In this document: positions 1-7,546 of the stretch, in pieces
Layout: every line of letters starts with the position of its first letter
How positions within the stretch are numbered: position 1 is the first letter of the stretch
Source of the DNA: Candidatus Geothrix skivensis
GTDB lineage: Bacteria > Acidobacteriota > Holophagae > Holophagales > Holophagaceae
Reading direction: 5' to 3'
Assembly (NCBI GenBank): GCA_016721195.1
Contig: JADKIO010000005.1
Coordinates: 928,001-992,000 of the forward strand
Length of the DNA: 64,000 nt
The notes under the pieces: generated by a model
Databases searched by the model: none
Told to the model about the DNA's origin: nothing
What the model saw: the letters and a program-made list of their open reading frames with translations, nothing else
Translations under genes and position numbers: made by a program

Positions 1-891
1 CTGTCCGCCCAGAAGGTGGCCCTGAGCCTGGACGATGCCCCCTTCCTGCGATCCGCCCCCCTGCTGGCGGCTCCCGCCCAGCACGAGGCCATGCGGAAGG
101 CCCTGAAGGACCGGAAGGTGCGGGCCATCCTCTTCACCAACGGGGTCAACGGCGGGGATACGCCCGAGGGCAGGTCCACCCTCCGGGCCTGGGGAGAGGC
201 CGGCCATCTCCTCGCCAACCACAGCTACAGCCATTGGGACCTGAACCGCGACGAAGTGACCCTGGCGGCCTACGAGGTGGATGCCTTGAAAGGCGATGCC
301 CTGATCCGCGACCTGCCGGGCTACACCAGGCTCTACCGCTACCCCTTCCTGCGGGCCGGGAACACCGTGGCCAAGCGGGATGGCTTCTATGCATTCCTGA
401 AGGCCCGCGGGGATGCCATCGGCCATGTGAGCATCGATACCGCCGACTGGCTGCTGGATGAGCGGCTTCGGAAGCGCCTGGAGAAGGACCCCAAGTCTGA
501 CCTGGCCCCCTACCGGGAGCTCTACCTGAAGCACCTCTGGGCCTGCGCCCGGTTCTACGAGGCCTGGAGCCGAGAGGTATTCGGTCGGGAGATTCCCCAC
601 GTCATCCTCCTGCACAGCCGCCTGCTGAATGGCCTCTTCCTGGGCGACGTCCTCGACTGCTTCCGGGCCAAGGGGTGGTCCTGGATCGATCCGGCCACCG
701 CCTTCGCGGATCCGGTCTATGCCCTCTGGCCCAGGAACCTGCCCGCCGGCGAGGCCCTGGCGGACGCCGTCTCGGCTGAACGGGGCAACCAGGGCTTCGT
801 GAAGGCCTGGCGGGCCAACGCCAAGGATCCCGATGACCTGCTGTTTTCCGAGGGCAGGCTTCAAGAGCGGATGGACCAGCTGGGGCTGTGA
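1..891 (+). CDS. Polysaccharide deacetylase (NodB-fold) family protein, 5' end cut by window edge
   Basis: The reading frame is open to base 1, so the true start and probably a signal peptide lie upstream; a GTG at 16 is inside the domain and is not a credible start. The first visible strand carries ALSLDDAP, which matches the first NodB motif (two Asp, the second a metal ligand). About 65 residues later NHSYSHWD gives the HSxxH zinc-binding motif. Later RYPFLRAG resembles motif 3 (R-x-P). Family members remove N- or O-acetyl groups from cell-wall or exopolysaccharide sugars outside the cytoplasm. The substrate cannot be told from sequence. The gene ends about 60 bp before the VWFA-like gene on the same strand. 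Confidence 0.8.
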   Translation: MSAQKVALSLDDAPFLRSAPLLAAPAQHEAMRKALKDRKVRAILFTNGVNGGDTPEGRSTLRAWGEAGHLLANHSYSHWDLNRDEVTLAAYEVDALKGDALIRDLPGYTRLYRYPFLRAGNTVAKRDGFYAFLKARGDAIGHVSIDTADWLLDERLRKRLEKDPKSDLAPYRELYLKHLWACARFYEAWSREVFGREIPHVILLHSRLLNGLFLGDVLDCFRAKGWSWIDPATAFADPVYALWPRNLPAGEALADAVSAERGNQGFVKAWRANAKDPDDLLFSEGRLQERMDQLGL

Positions 892-951
892 AAGCAGGGA
901 TCTCCGTGGTGGAATGGAGATCTACCCATCCTCAACACTTTGGAGTCGCCC

Positions 952-2118
952 ATGTTTCCTCGCCTGTGTATCGGATTGGCCCTGGGTGTCGTGGGCCTGA
1001 TGGCAAGCCAACCCCTTCCGGCGCGGAACCAGGCCTGGGTGCTGGCGCTGGATGGCCGTGGCGGCGTGGTCGGTGACTTGAAGCCCGAGGAATTCCAGGT
1101 GAAGGTGGCTGGAAAGCCATGCCCCGTCCTTCAGGTGAAGACCCCGGCACAGACCGCGGACGCCGCTCAATCATGGGTGCTGGTATTCGAACCCATCCGG
1201 GACGTGAACTTCCGCGCCATGGCCTTCATCGCCGCTGCGGATTTCCTTACCAAGGTGCCGGACGGGGACCGGGTCTTCATGGTGGCCCGGGGCAAGGATT
1301 CCCTGGAGTCCCTGATGCCGGGCTTCTCGGCCCGCCGCAGTCTCTGGGCCGAGGCCCTCGCCAAAGTGCCGGACCTGCTGCCGGAGGCCCTGGTCGGGCA
1401 GTCGAAGGAGACCCTCCAGGGCGCCGGTTTCAACGTCGCCTTCACCGATACGGCGGATGGGCCCGAGGGACAGGAGGCCCTGAACGCCCTGCTTGGGAAG
1501 TTCAAGGGTGCTGCCCCGGGGTGGGCCAGGGGAACCCTCGATCTCAAGGGAGTCAAGCTGCTGGACCGGCTCAATTTCGACAATCCGATGTTCGTCATGG
1601 GCCTCATCTCAGCCGTCACCCGGGAGACCAAGGTCCTCGGGTCCATCATTGACCTCGCGGCTCCCGTCCCGGGGCAGAAACACCTGATCGTCCTCTCTCG
1701 CTGTGAAGCAGATGACTTGTCCCATCCGGAGATCCGCCGGGCCATGTCGATGAACTTCAAGCGGGAGAAGGGTGATGCCGGCGGCCCAAGAGAATCTGCG
1801 GTGGTCGCCCACAGGGACATGACCATCCTCCACACCGAACTCAAGACCCGGGCCGTGGCCGGTGGCATCACCCTCTATTCCGTGGCGGGCTCGGGGCAGA
1901 ACGTGCTGGGGCACGTCGGGCAGGCGGCCATGGCCACCGGTGGGTACGCGTTTCCCATGAGTGCTGGGTTGGAGATCACCTTCGGCCAGGCCATCCAGGT
2001 GTTCGGATCCAGATACTCCCTGCAGTGGAAAGAGGAAGGGAAACCGGGCGCTGGGGCCACTCTGGAAATCACCACGACACGCAAGGACGTGAAGGTGATC
2101 GCCCCGACGCTCTGGTAA
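952..2118 (+). CDS. Secreted VWFA-related (acidobacterial type) protein
   Basis: I chose the ATG at 952 because a hydrophobic signal peptide follows at once (MFPRLCIGLALGVVGLMA, ending near ALPAR/PLPAR); an in-frame TTG at 940 would only add four residues. After cleavage the protein begins with a motif of the form V-x-x-DGRGGVVGDLKPEEFQVKV, the N-terminal strand-turn pattern seen in VWFA-related proteins expanded in Acidobacteria. The following VLVFEPIRDVNFRAM segment stands where a VWA beta-strand and MIDAS would be, but the DxSxS metal site is not preserved. Function unknown; probably an exported adhesion or scaffolding protein. 388 residues. Confidence 0.6.
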   Translation: MFPRLCIGLALGVVGLMASQPLPARNQAWVLALDGRGGVVGDLKPEEFQVKVAGKPCPVLQVKTPAQTADAAQSWVLVFEPIRDVNFRAMAFIAAADFLTKVPDGDRVFMVARGKDSLESLMPGFSARRSLWAEALAKVPDLLPEALVGQSKETLQGAGFNVAFTDTADGPEGQEALNALLGKFKGAAPGWARGTLDLKGVKLLDRLNFDNPMFVMGLISAVTRETKVLGSIIDLAAPVPGQKHLIVLSRCEADDLSHPEIRRAMSMNFKREKGDAGGPRESAVVAHRDMTILHTELKTRAVAGGITLYSVAGSGQNVLGHVGQAAMATGGYAFPMSAGLEITFGQAIQVFGSRYSLQWKEEGKPGAGATLEITTTRKDVKVIAPTLW

Positions 2119-2235
2119 AGACCGGTCTCCGGAAGGTTCGGGCAGCCAGAGATGGCCTCCGACCTGACCTCTGGTAGCCGTTGCATCCATCCCAGAGCCC
2201 CGGCCATGCTCGATCCAACACTCCGAGGTGATCTG

Positions 2236-3450
2236 ATGGCCCTGACCGTGGATGGCATCTTCGCGCTCATGCCCGAGCTTTTCCTGCCTGAGAAGGCGCA
2301 GGGGCTCAACGTATCGGTCTACTACCAGGTGACGGGGGTCGGGGGGGGCGACTATGCCTGCCTCATCGAGAATGGCGCTTTCTCCTTGAAGCGGGAGGCC
2401 AAGCCGGATGCCACCTCGGTGGTGGTGATCGGCGCCGAGGACTGGATCGCGTTGAACGAGGGCAAGCTCGATCCCATGCAGGCCTTCATGACGGGCAAGC
2501 TGAAGGGCACCGGCGACCTGGGCCTGCTCCAGAAATTCCCCAAGTTCTTCAAGAAGCCCCAGAAGCAGGGTGGCCCCCTGAAGCCCCTGAAGGACCTGGT
2601 GACCGCCCGCCTGGCCCTGGCTGGTGCAGGCCTCAAGGTAACCGTGGGGGGGGAGAGCTGGGGCGATGGGGCGGAAGTGGTCGGGGATGAGGCGGCCATC
2701 CGTGCCCTGGTCTGTGGTCTGGCTGAGCCGGGCCCGGCCCTGCTGGGGGGGCAGCTGCGCTACTCCGGTGACATGGCCCAGCTCCGCCAGGCCTGGAAGT
2801 CCTGGTCCGCCGAACCAGAGATCAGCTACCCCGACACACCTGGGGGCAAGGCCCTGGCCACCCTGCGCCGACGCTACAAGGGGGGCGCCAGCGGCACCCT
2901 GGAAGTGAAGGTGGATGGCATCCCCTACCGCCTGGACTTCAGCCCCGAGGGCCTTTCCGTCCGTTCCGGGGAGGTGGAAGGCGGGGCCGCCCTGGCCATC
3001 ACGGACGCGGATTTCGCGGCCCTGAATGCAGGGAAGCTGAACCTGGTGGCGGCCCTCCTGGGCGGCGCCATCACCGTGAAGGGGGATCTCAGCCAGGTGG
3101 CCTCCTACACCGCTCATTTTGATGCCGACGTGAACCCCGCCCAGGCCCTCCTGGAATCCATGCCCGAGCGATTCAATGCTGAAAAAGCGGGAGATCTCCA
3201 AGCAGTGGTGGGCTATCAGATCGAGGACATGGGCTACACTCTGCTGATCCGACAGGGGGTCTGCATGGTCTTCCCCCGGCTTCTGAAGCCCTGTGATACG
3301 CTCCTGAAAGCGAAGCCCGACGACTTCGTGGCCATGAGCACCGGAACGCTGAATGCCCAGGAGGCCTTCATGACCGGCAAGATCCAGATCGAGGGCGATC
3401 CCCTGCTCATGCAGAAGGTGGCCAAGAGTTTCCGAAGGCCGGAGGCCTAG
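2236..3450 (+). CDS. Multi-domain SCP-2 sterol-carrier-like protein
   Basis: The start at 2236 is preferred over upstream ATGs (2152, 2206) because GAGGTGAT sits correctly spaced before it and the first SCP-2 domain begins immediately. The 404-residue protein contains at least three SCP-2-like repeats: about residues 1-100, 195-300 and 300-404. Each has the pattern of a short helix, a substrate-loop strand pair, then a D-F/W-x-A-L/M-x-x-G-K/T-L-x-x-x-x-A-F/L-x-x-G-K/A-I/L-K/T-x-x-G-D-L core (for example WIALNEGKLDP with GKLKGTGDL, and FVAMSTGTLNA with GKIQIEGDP). Residues about 110-190 look like a fourth, degenerate unit. SCP-2 domains bind lipids or CoA esters in a hydrophobic tunnel. No signal peptide is seen, so the protein is probably cytoplasmic. 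Confidence 0.75.
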   Translation: MALTVDGIFALMPELFLPEKAQGLNVSVYYQVTGVGGGDYACLIENGAFSLKREAKPDATSVVVIGAEDWIALNEGKLDPMQAFMTGKLKGTGDLGLLQKFPKFFKKPQKQGGPLKPLKDLVTARLALAGAGLKVTVGGESWGDGAEVVGDEAAIRALVCGLAEPGPALLGGQLRYSGDMAQLRQAWKSWSAEPEISYPDTPGGKALATLRRRYKGGASGTLEVKVDGIPYRLDFSPEGLSVRSGEVEGGAALAITDADFAALNAGKLNLVAALLGGAITVKGDLSQVASYTAHFDADVNPAQALLESMPERFNAEKAGDLQAVVGYQIEDMGYTLLIRQGVCMVFPRLLKPCDTLLKAKPDDFVAMSTGTLNAQEAFMTGKIQIEGDPLLMQKVAKSFRRPEA

Positions 3451-3668
3451 CGGTCCATGCCCAGAACCCCCGCACGCCCCCCTGAAGTGCCCGCGGAATC
3501 CCAGCAGGGCGATGGCGTGGTGCGGAGGTCCATGGCCATTCCCCCCATGAGTCAGACCCCCTCCGTCAACGAAGCCTTCGAGGCTCCTCCAGGCCTCCCC
3601 TGTTCGGGTCGCTGCGGGCGCTGCGACATCCATCCCTGCAAGCTCCACGCGCCGATCTAGAGGATTCG

Positions 3669-4430
3669 CTAGAGACTGTCGCCTTCCCATAGCTCCCGCA
3701 GTCGCTGGTAGCCTGCGCGGCTTACGGGCAGGCGGGTGCCGTCCCGGAGGATGGCATCCCGGTGTTCCTTGCTATCCTGTTCAATGCGAACAAGGCGGTC
3801 GAGGTTCAAGATGTAACTGCGGTGAATGCGGATGAAACGACTTGAATCGAGCTGGGATTCCAGGTGTGCCAGGGTCTGCTGCTTGAGGAGGCTCTTCCCT
3901 TCGGTCCGCAGCAGCACGTAGTCGTCCTGGGCCTGCACCCAGTCCAGCCGGTCCAGGTGGACCACGGTGACCTTGGGGCCATCCTTCACCACGATGCGCT
4001 CCAGGGGCCTGCCCTGTCGGGCGGCGGCGGCCAATTCCGAAGCTGGGGGTGGCAGGGCGGCCGGCTGGGCCGTATGCAGGGCCCGCGCCTTGGCCAGGGC
4101 CCCGTCAAAGCGCTCCTTCGAGAAGGGCTTCAGCAGGTAGTCCACGGCCTGGGCTTCGAAGGCCCTCAAGGCGTGCTGGTCATAGGCGGTCACGAATACC
4201 ACGGCGGGCCGCTTGCCCTCTGCCTCAAGCAGTTCCAGCACCTCGAAGCCGTCCAACTTGGGCATCTGGATGTCGAGGAAGATCAGGTCGGGCTCGTGCA
4301 GGGCCACGGCCTTGAGGGCCTCGAAGCCGTTGGCGCACTCCGCCGCAACCTCCACATCCGGGTGGGCCTGCAGGTGCTCGCGCACCACCGCGCGGGCCAG
4401 GTCCTCGTCGTCGATGATCAGGGCCTTCAT
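3669..4430 (-). CDS. LytTR-family response regulator
   Basis: 253 residues. The N-terminal receiver domain has the acidic pocket IIDDED (7-10), phosphoacceptor Asp53 in FLDIQMP, and the conserved Lys in LLKPF near 103. A Pro/Ala linker leads to a C-terminal LytTR DNA-binding domain (about 145-250) with VKDGPKVTVVHLDRLDWVQA, FIRIHRSYILNLDRL and the final LPVSRAGYQRLRE helix. It is translated with the upstream histidine kinase through a 4-base ATGA overlap, so the two form a cognate LytS/LytR-type pair. LytTR proteins bind direct repeats upstream of targets; targets here are unknown, though the same operon encodes a LiaF-like membrane protein. Confidence 0.93.
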   Translation of the reverse strand: MKALIIDDEDLARAVVREHLQAHPDVEVAAECANGFEALKAVALHEPDLIFLDIQMPKLDGFEVLELLEAEGKRPAVVFVTAYDQHALRAFEAQAVDYLLKPFSKERFDGALAKARALHTAQPAALPPPASELAAAARQGRPLERIVVKDGPKVTVVHLDRLDWVQAQDDYVLLRTEGKSLLKQQTLAHLESQLDSSRFIRIHRSYILNLDRLVRIEQDSKEHRDAILRDGTRLPVSRAGYQRLRELWEGDSL

Positions 4431-5491
4431 GACTCAATCTCCAAAGGAAAGACAAGGGTGACGCGATGGATGCCGTCCAGGGCCGTGGTTTCGAATCGGG
4501 CCCGGCTGCCGAAGCGTCCCAGCAGGCGCTGGCGGACCTGGCGGAGGCCGAGGCCCAGGCCCTGGGGCGCTGGAGCCTCGGCGTCCATGGGGTTCTCCAC
4601 CCTCAGGATCACGTGCCCCTCCACCACATCGGCCGCGAGGGACAGGGTGCCCCCCTCCGGCAGGGCGGCGATCCCATGCTTGATGGCGTTCTCCACCAGG
4701 GGCTGCAGAAGCAGGGTCGGGAGCAGGGCAGGCTCGGTGGCAGGATCGACCGCCCAGGCCAGCTGGAGCCGCTTCCCGAAGCGGATCTGCTCGATGGCCA
4801 AGTAGGCCCTGGCCAGGTCGAGTTCCTCCCGCAGGGCTACCAGTCGGCGTTCTCCCAGACCCAGGCTGCGGCGCAGGAAATCCGAAAGGAGCAGGCACAT
4901 CTCCCGGGCTCGGGCCGGATCCACGGCCGTCAGGGCTGAAAGAGAATTCAAACTGTTGAAGAGAAAGTGGGGATTTAGCTGTGCCCGCAAGGCTTTGAGT
5001 TCGGATTCCTGGGCCAGCAGCTGCAGCTCCGCGCCCTTCCGCTCGGCTTCGCTGGCCCGATCCTGAGCCAGCATCAGGTAGCTGAGCGCCACCGATGCCA
5101 GGTAGAGCAGGATCCCTAGGCCGGTGAGCACGGGCAGGGCGATGTTGACCCGGTGGGGCAGGGCCTCCAACCCTGGGAACCAGGCCAGGAGCCGGGCCAG
5201 GACCCAGGCGAGCCCCGCCCAAAGACCGCCCATCAGGAGAGCCGCGGTGCCCCAGGCCGCTCCGTGGGGACCGAGCCCCTTCAGCGTCGGTCCCAGCGGC
5301 AGGGCCCGGCAAAGGAACCAGGCGGATAGGAACAGGAAGGCGGCCAGCAGGCACAGGGGAAAGGCCAGGGCCCCCGATTCAGCCCAACTCCAGCCCTGGC
5401 TCCGGGCGATGCCAGCAAGCAGCAGGGCGATGGGAGCCCAGCCCAGCAGGTAGGCTCCCAGGCGCGCGCGGCTGGCCAGGAGGGGATGCAT
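4427..5491 (-). CDS. LytS-type sensor histidine kinase (His_kinase family)
   Basis: 354 residues. About four membrane segments fill residues 10-140, with almost no extracytoplasmic domain, suggesting intramembrane sensing or sensing through a partner. A short coiled coil (142-170) leads to LNPHFLFNSLNSL with phosphoacceptor His175, the hallmark of the LytS/YehU class. The ATP-binding domain has an N-box (LLLQPLVENAIKHGI) and a G-rich GLGLGLRQVRQRL segment. The start codon overlaps the stop of the LiaF-like gene by one base (TGATG), and its own stop overlaps the regulator start, so all are translationally coupled. In LiaFSR systems LiaF restrains the kinase; a similar role is inferred here although this kinase is of the LytS, not LiaS, type. 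Confidence 0.92.
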   Translation of the reverse strand: MHPLLASRARLGAYLLGWAPIALLLAGIARSQGWSWAESGALAFPLCLLAAFLFLSAWFLCRALPLGPTLKGLGPHGAAWGTAALLMGGLWAGLAWVLARLLAWFPGLEALPHRVNIALPVLTGLGILLYLASVALSYLMLAQDRASEAERKGAELQLLAQESELKALRAQLNPHFLFNSLNSLSALTAVDPARAREMCLLLSDFLRRSLGLGERRLVALREELDLARAYLAIEQIRFGKRLQLAWAVDPATEPALLPTLLLQPLVENAIKHGIAALPEGGTLSLAADVVEGHVILRVENPMDAEAPAPQGLGLGLRQVRQRLLGRFGSRARFETTALDGIHRVTLVFPLEIES

Positions 5492-6201
5492 CAGCTCTTC
5501 ACTTCCGTCCCGCCGAAGAGGATCAGGCCGGTGATCACGAGCCGGGGTCGCACCTCGGCGGTGTTCGGACCGTGGTGGGTGCTGTCATTCAGGGCGCCGG
5601 CAATGGCGGTGGCGCGGTTGGAAATCTCCCAGCCGTCAGGGACCCGGATCTCCCCGCCGCCGAAGAGCACGAAGACATCGATGCGGGCCTGGCCCGATTC
5701 CAGTGCCGCCTGGTGGAGGTCCACTTCGAACCCCCCGAAGATGGCGGTCAGTTCACCCCCCTTGAAGGCCTGGGTGCCCACCCGCCGCTTGAAGCCGCCG
5801 AAGATGGCCGTGCCCTGGAGGAAATCATCGGAGCGGGCCAGCTCCGGCGGCACGCCGCGGCTCTGCTTCAGGGACTTGATGACGATGAGGATGCCCACCG
5901 CCACCACCAGCATGGGCGTCAGGGCCTCGGCCATGTGGCCCCGGGCAAAGGTGAAGAGCAGCAGGAAGGCGCCCGCCAGCACCAGAAACCAGCCGCCCAT
6001 GCCCCCGCCGCTGCCTTCCTGGCGGAGCTTGGCGACGCCCATGGCCACGAGCACGAGGGGCCAGAGCTTGAAGATGGTGTGGGCTTCGATGAGGCCGAGG
6101 TTGTCCAGGGTGAGCACCAGGCCCGCCACGATGATGGCCACGCCCAGCACCAGCTTGGGGCTGAAGGGGGTGGGGGCCTTGGCTTCTTGGGGGGCGGTCA
6201 T
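5491..6201 (-). CDS. LiaF-like membrane protein (cell-envelope stress modulator)
   Basis: 236 residues. The N-terminal half has about four hydrophobic segments (LVLGVAIIVAGLVLTLDNLG, LWPLVLVAMGVAKL, WFLVLAGAFLLLFTF, MLVVAVGILIVI) of the DUF5668/LiaI-LiaF type. The C-terminal half (about 125-236) is a beta-rich domain with repeated TAIFGGF / VLFGGGEIRVPDGW turns, the signature of the LiaF C-terminal domain. Position between a second small membrane protein and a histidine kinase, with overlapping start and stop codons, supports a role as accessory or inhibitor of the kinase. The family assignment is from the motif pattern; the inhibitory role is inferred from LiaFSR of Firmicutes. Confidence 0.8.
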   Translation of the reverse strand: MTAPQEAKAPTPFSPKLVLGVAIIVAGLVLTLDNLGLIEAHTIFKLWPLVLVAMGVAKLRQEGSGGGMGGWFLVLAGAFLLLFTFARGHMAEALTPMLVVAVGILIVIKSLKQSRGVPPELARSDDFLQGTAIFGGFKRRVGTQAFKGGELTAIFGGFEVDLHQAALESGQARIDVFVLFGGGEIRVPDGWEISNRATAIAGALNDSTHHGPNTAEVRPRLVITGLILFGGTEVKS

Positions 6202-6629
6202 GGCTTCACCTGTGGGACATCGGTTCCAGGATCACAGGAATCCGTGGGCGTTGGCGATGGGGACTGGGACTGGGACTTGGAACGCTTGCTGCGCTTGGGC
6301 TGGGGAAATAGGGCTCGCAGGGTGACGATGGCGCCGCCCCAGATGAGAAAGGCCGGCCACCAGCGCTCCAGCAGGCCCCAGGGGCCGAACTGGTGGATGA
6401 AGCCGGCGGCGGCGAACGCGAGCCAGACGTGGCCCCGCAGGCTCAATGGGCCGTCCTGGACCAACCGGGCCAAGCCGAAGGCGGCGAGCACCAGTGGCCA
6501 CCAGGTCAACAGGTGCCAGGCGTCGTACCAGCGCAGGCTGTCCGCCATGAGGATCAGGCCCAGGGCGATGACCGTCAGGCCGAGGACCAGCTTGGCGGAG
6601 AAGAGGGGGTGGCGTTCCTGGGGATTCAT
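6198..6629 (-). CDS. Small multi-pass membrane protein, DUF5668/LiaI-like
   Basis: 143 residues from the ATG at 6629, preceded by AAAGGAA at about 9 bases; a longer frame to 6725 would add a proline/arginine segment and lacks a Shine-Dalgarno site. Four hydrophobic stretches (KLVLGLTVIALGLILMAD, WWPLVLAAFGLARL, HVWLAFAAAGFIHQF, WPAFLIWGGAIVTL) closely parallel the N-terminal half of the next gene, suggesting the two arose by duplication, here without the LiaF beta-domain. The C-terminal tail is Lys/Ser/Pro-rich and probably cytosolic. It overlaps its downstream neighbour by 4 bases and its upstream neighbour (37-residue peptide) by ATGA. No enzymatic motif. Confidence 0.8.
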   Translation of the reverse strand: MNPQERHPLFSAKLVLGLTVIALGLILMADSLRWYDAWHLLTWWPLVLAAFGLARLVQDGPLSLRGHVWLAFAAAGFIHQFGPWGLLERWWPAFLIWGGAIVTLRALFPQPKRSKRSKSQSQSPSPTPTDSCDPGTDVPQVKP

Positions 6630-6739
6630 GGGCGGTGTTCCTTTCGTCCTGCGCCGAAGGGGAAGAGGAAACCCAGGCTGGGCAGCCACAACAACAGCCA
6701 CCACAGGGGGCTGTCGAGGAACCATCCCGCATGGACCAT
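6626..6739 (-). CDS. Putative 37-residue single-span membrane peptide leading the LytSR operon
   Basis: An unusually good small ORF: ATG at 6739 preceded by a strong AAGGAG seven bases upstream, 37 codons, and a TGA overlapping the next start as ATGA, the same coupling used throughout this operon. The peptide has one hydrophobic stretch, roughly residues 11-29 (PLWWLLLWLPSLGFLFPFG), flanked by an aromatic N-terminus and a basic tail (GRKEHRP). An in-frame ATG 18 bases earlier lacks a ribosome-binding site. I recognise no family. It could be a small regulatory membrane peptide acting with the LiaF-like/LytS proteins, or merely a translational leader. Support rests on RBS, overlap and composition; conservation was not testable. 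Confidence 0.55.
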   Translation of the reverse strand: MVHAGWFLDSPLWWLLLWLPSLGFLFPFGAGRKEHRP

Positions 6740-6829
6740 GGCCTTCTCCTTCCGCATGACCAAGCTACGGGCATTCCCAGACCATGTTGGGCGGGGATCG
6801 GCGAATGGAGGACCCGGACCGGCGAGTGG

Positions 6830-7438
6830 TCATTCCCAGCGAATCTCGCCGCCCCGGCTGCGGTCCCGCCAGGCGTGCTCCAGGTCCGGCACCAGGTCCG
6901 GCGGGCATTCGAAGCGCAGGATGGCCGCCTCGTCCTCGAAGCGCTGCTCGAGGGCCACCGCTTCGTTGAAGGCTCCAAGCAGGGCAAAGGGCAGGTGGGC
7001 CTGGGCGGTGGGTACCTGGATCGCACCCCTGCGGAGAATGCGAACCTCCGCCCAGGACCCGGCCGCCTCGGCCTCCGCCAGGGCACCCTGAACCCCTAGG
7101 GTGTAGGCCCGCACCAAGCCACCGGTGCCGAGCCTGGTGCCGCCGTACCAACGGATGCAGATGGCCAGGAGATCCGTAACCTGGGCGCCCTCCAAAACCG
7201 CGAGCATGGGCCGGCCGGCCGTGCCGGAGGGCTCGCCGTCGTCATCGGAGCCGAAGGCCGACACTGGCACCCCCTCTCGCCAGGCCGTGCAGTGATGGGT
7301 GGCGTCGAAGTCGCGCTTGCGCAGCATTGCCACCACCTGGGCCCGTTCCGCCGCATCCCGGGCGGGATGCAGCTCCGTGAGGAAGACAGAGGCCTTCTCC
7401 CGGAACCGATGGGTCACGACCCCAGTCAACCGATGCAT
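6830..7438 (-). CDS. yigZ: IMPACT/YigZ family protein (UPF0029)
   Basis: 202 residues, the usual length. The N-terminal domain contains the family signature FGSDDDGEPSGTAGRPML followed by VTDLLAICIRWYGGTRLGTG, which together define the YigZ/IMPACT N-terminal fold. The C-terminal half (about 130-202) is a ferredoxin-like domain. The start is the ATG at 7438 (MHRLTGVV), although no strong Shine-Dalgarno is evident. Members are implicated in translation regulation or RNA binding, but the biochemical role in bacteria is not settled. It is transcribed divergently from fhs across about 110 bp and lies about 90 bp upstream of the LytSR operon on the same strand. Confidence 0.9.
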   Translation of the reverse strand: MHRLTGVVTHRFREKASVFLTELHPARDAAERAQVVAMLRKRDFDATHHCTAWREGVPVSAFGSDDDGEPSGTAGRPMLAVLEGAQVTDLLAICIRWYGGTRLGTGGLVRAYTLGVQGALAEAEAAGSWAEVRILRRGAIQVPTAQAHLPFALLGAFNEAVALEQRFEDEAAILRFECPPDLVPDLEHAWRDRSRGGEIRWE

Positions 7439-7546
7439 GGATCCAGCATGCAGGTTGCTGTGACCGCAATCAACAAACCCGGAGTAGGTCGGGCAAAAGG
7501 GGATCCATACCTCATCTTTGATGTGGATGCTATTTTTGGAGCTGTC

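Noticed and set aside
3457..3660. 67-codon ORF after the SCP-2 gene with a Cys-rich end (CSGRCGRCDIHPC)
   Set aside because: No Shine-Dalgarno, no recognised family, proline/arginine-rich composition typical of random frames in GC-rich DNA. The Cys cluster is curious but not enough.
1609..3690. Long minus-strand frame opposite the VWFA and SCP-2 genes, and similar long frames at 6830-9265 and 9488-11236
   Set aside because: They are antisense shadows of GC-rich coding genes; His/Gly/Gln-rich translations without domains. Only the 6830-7438 part of one is a real gene (YigZ).
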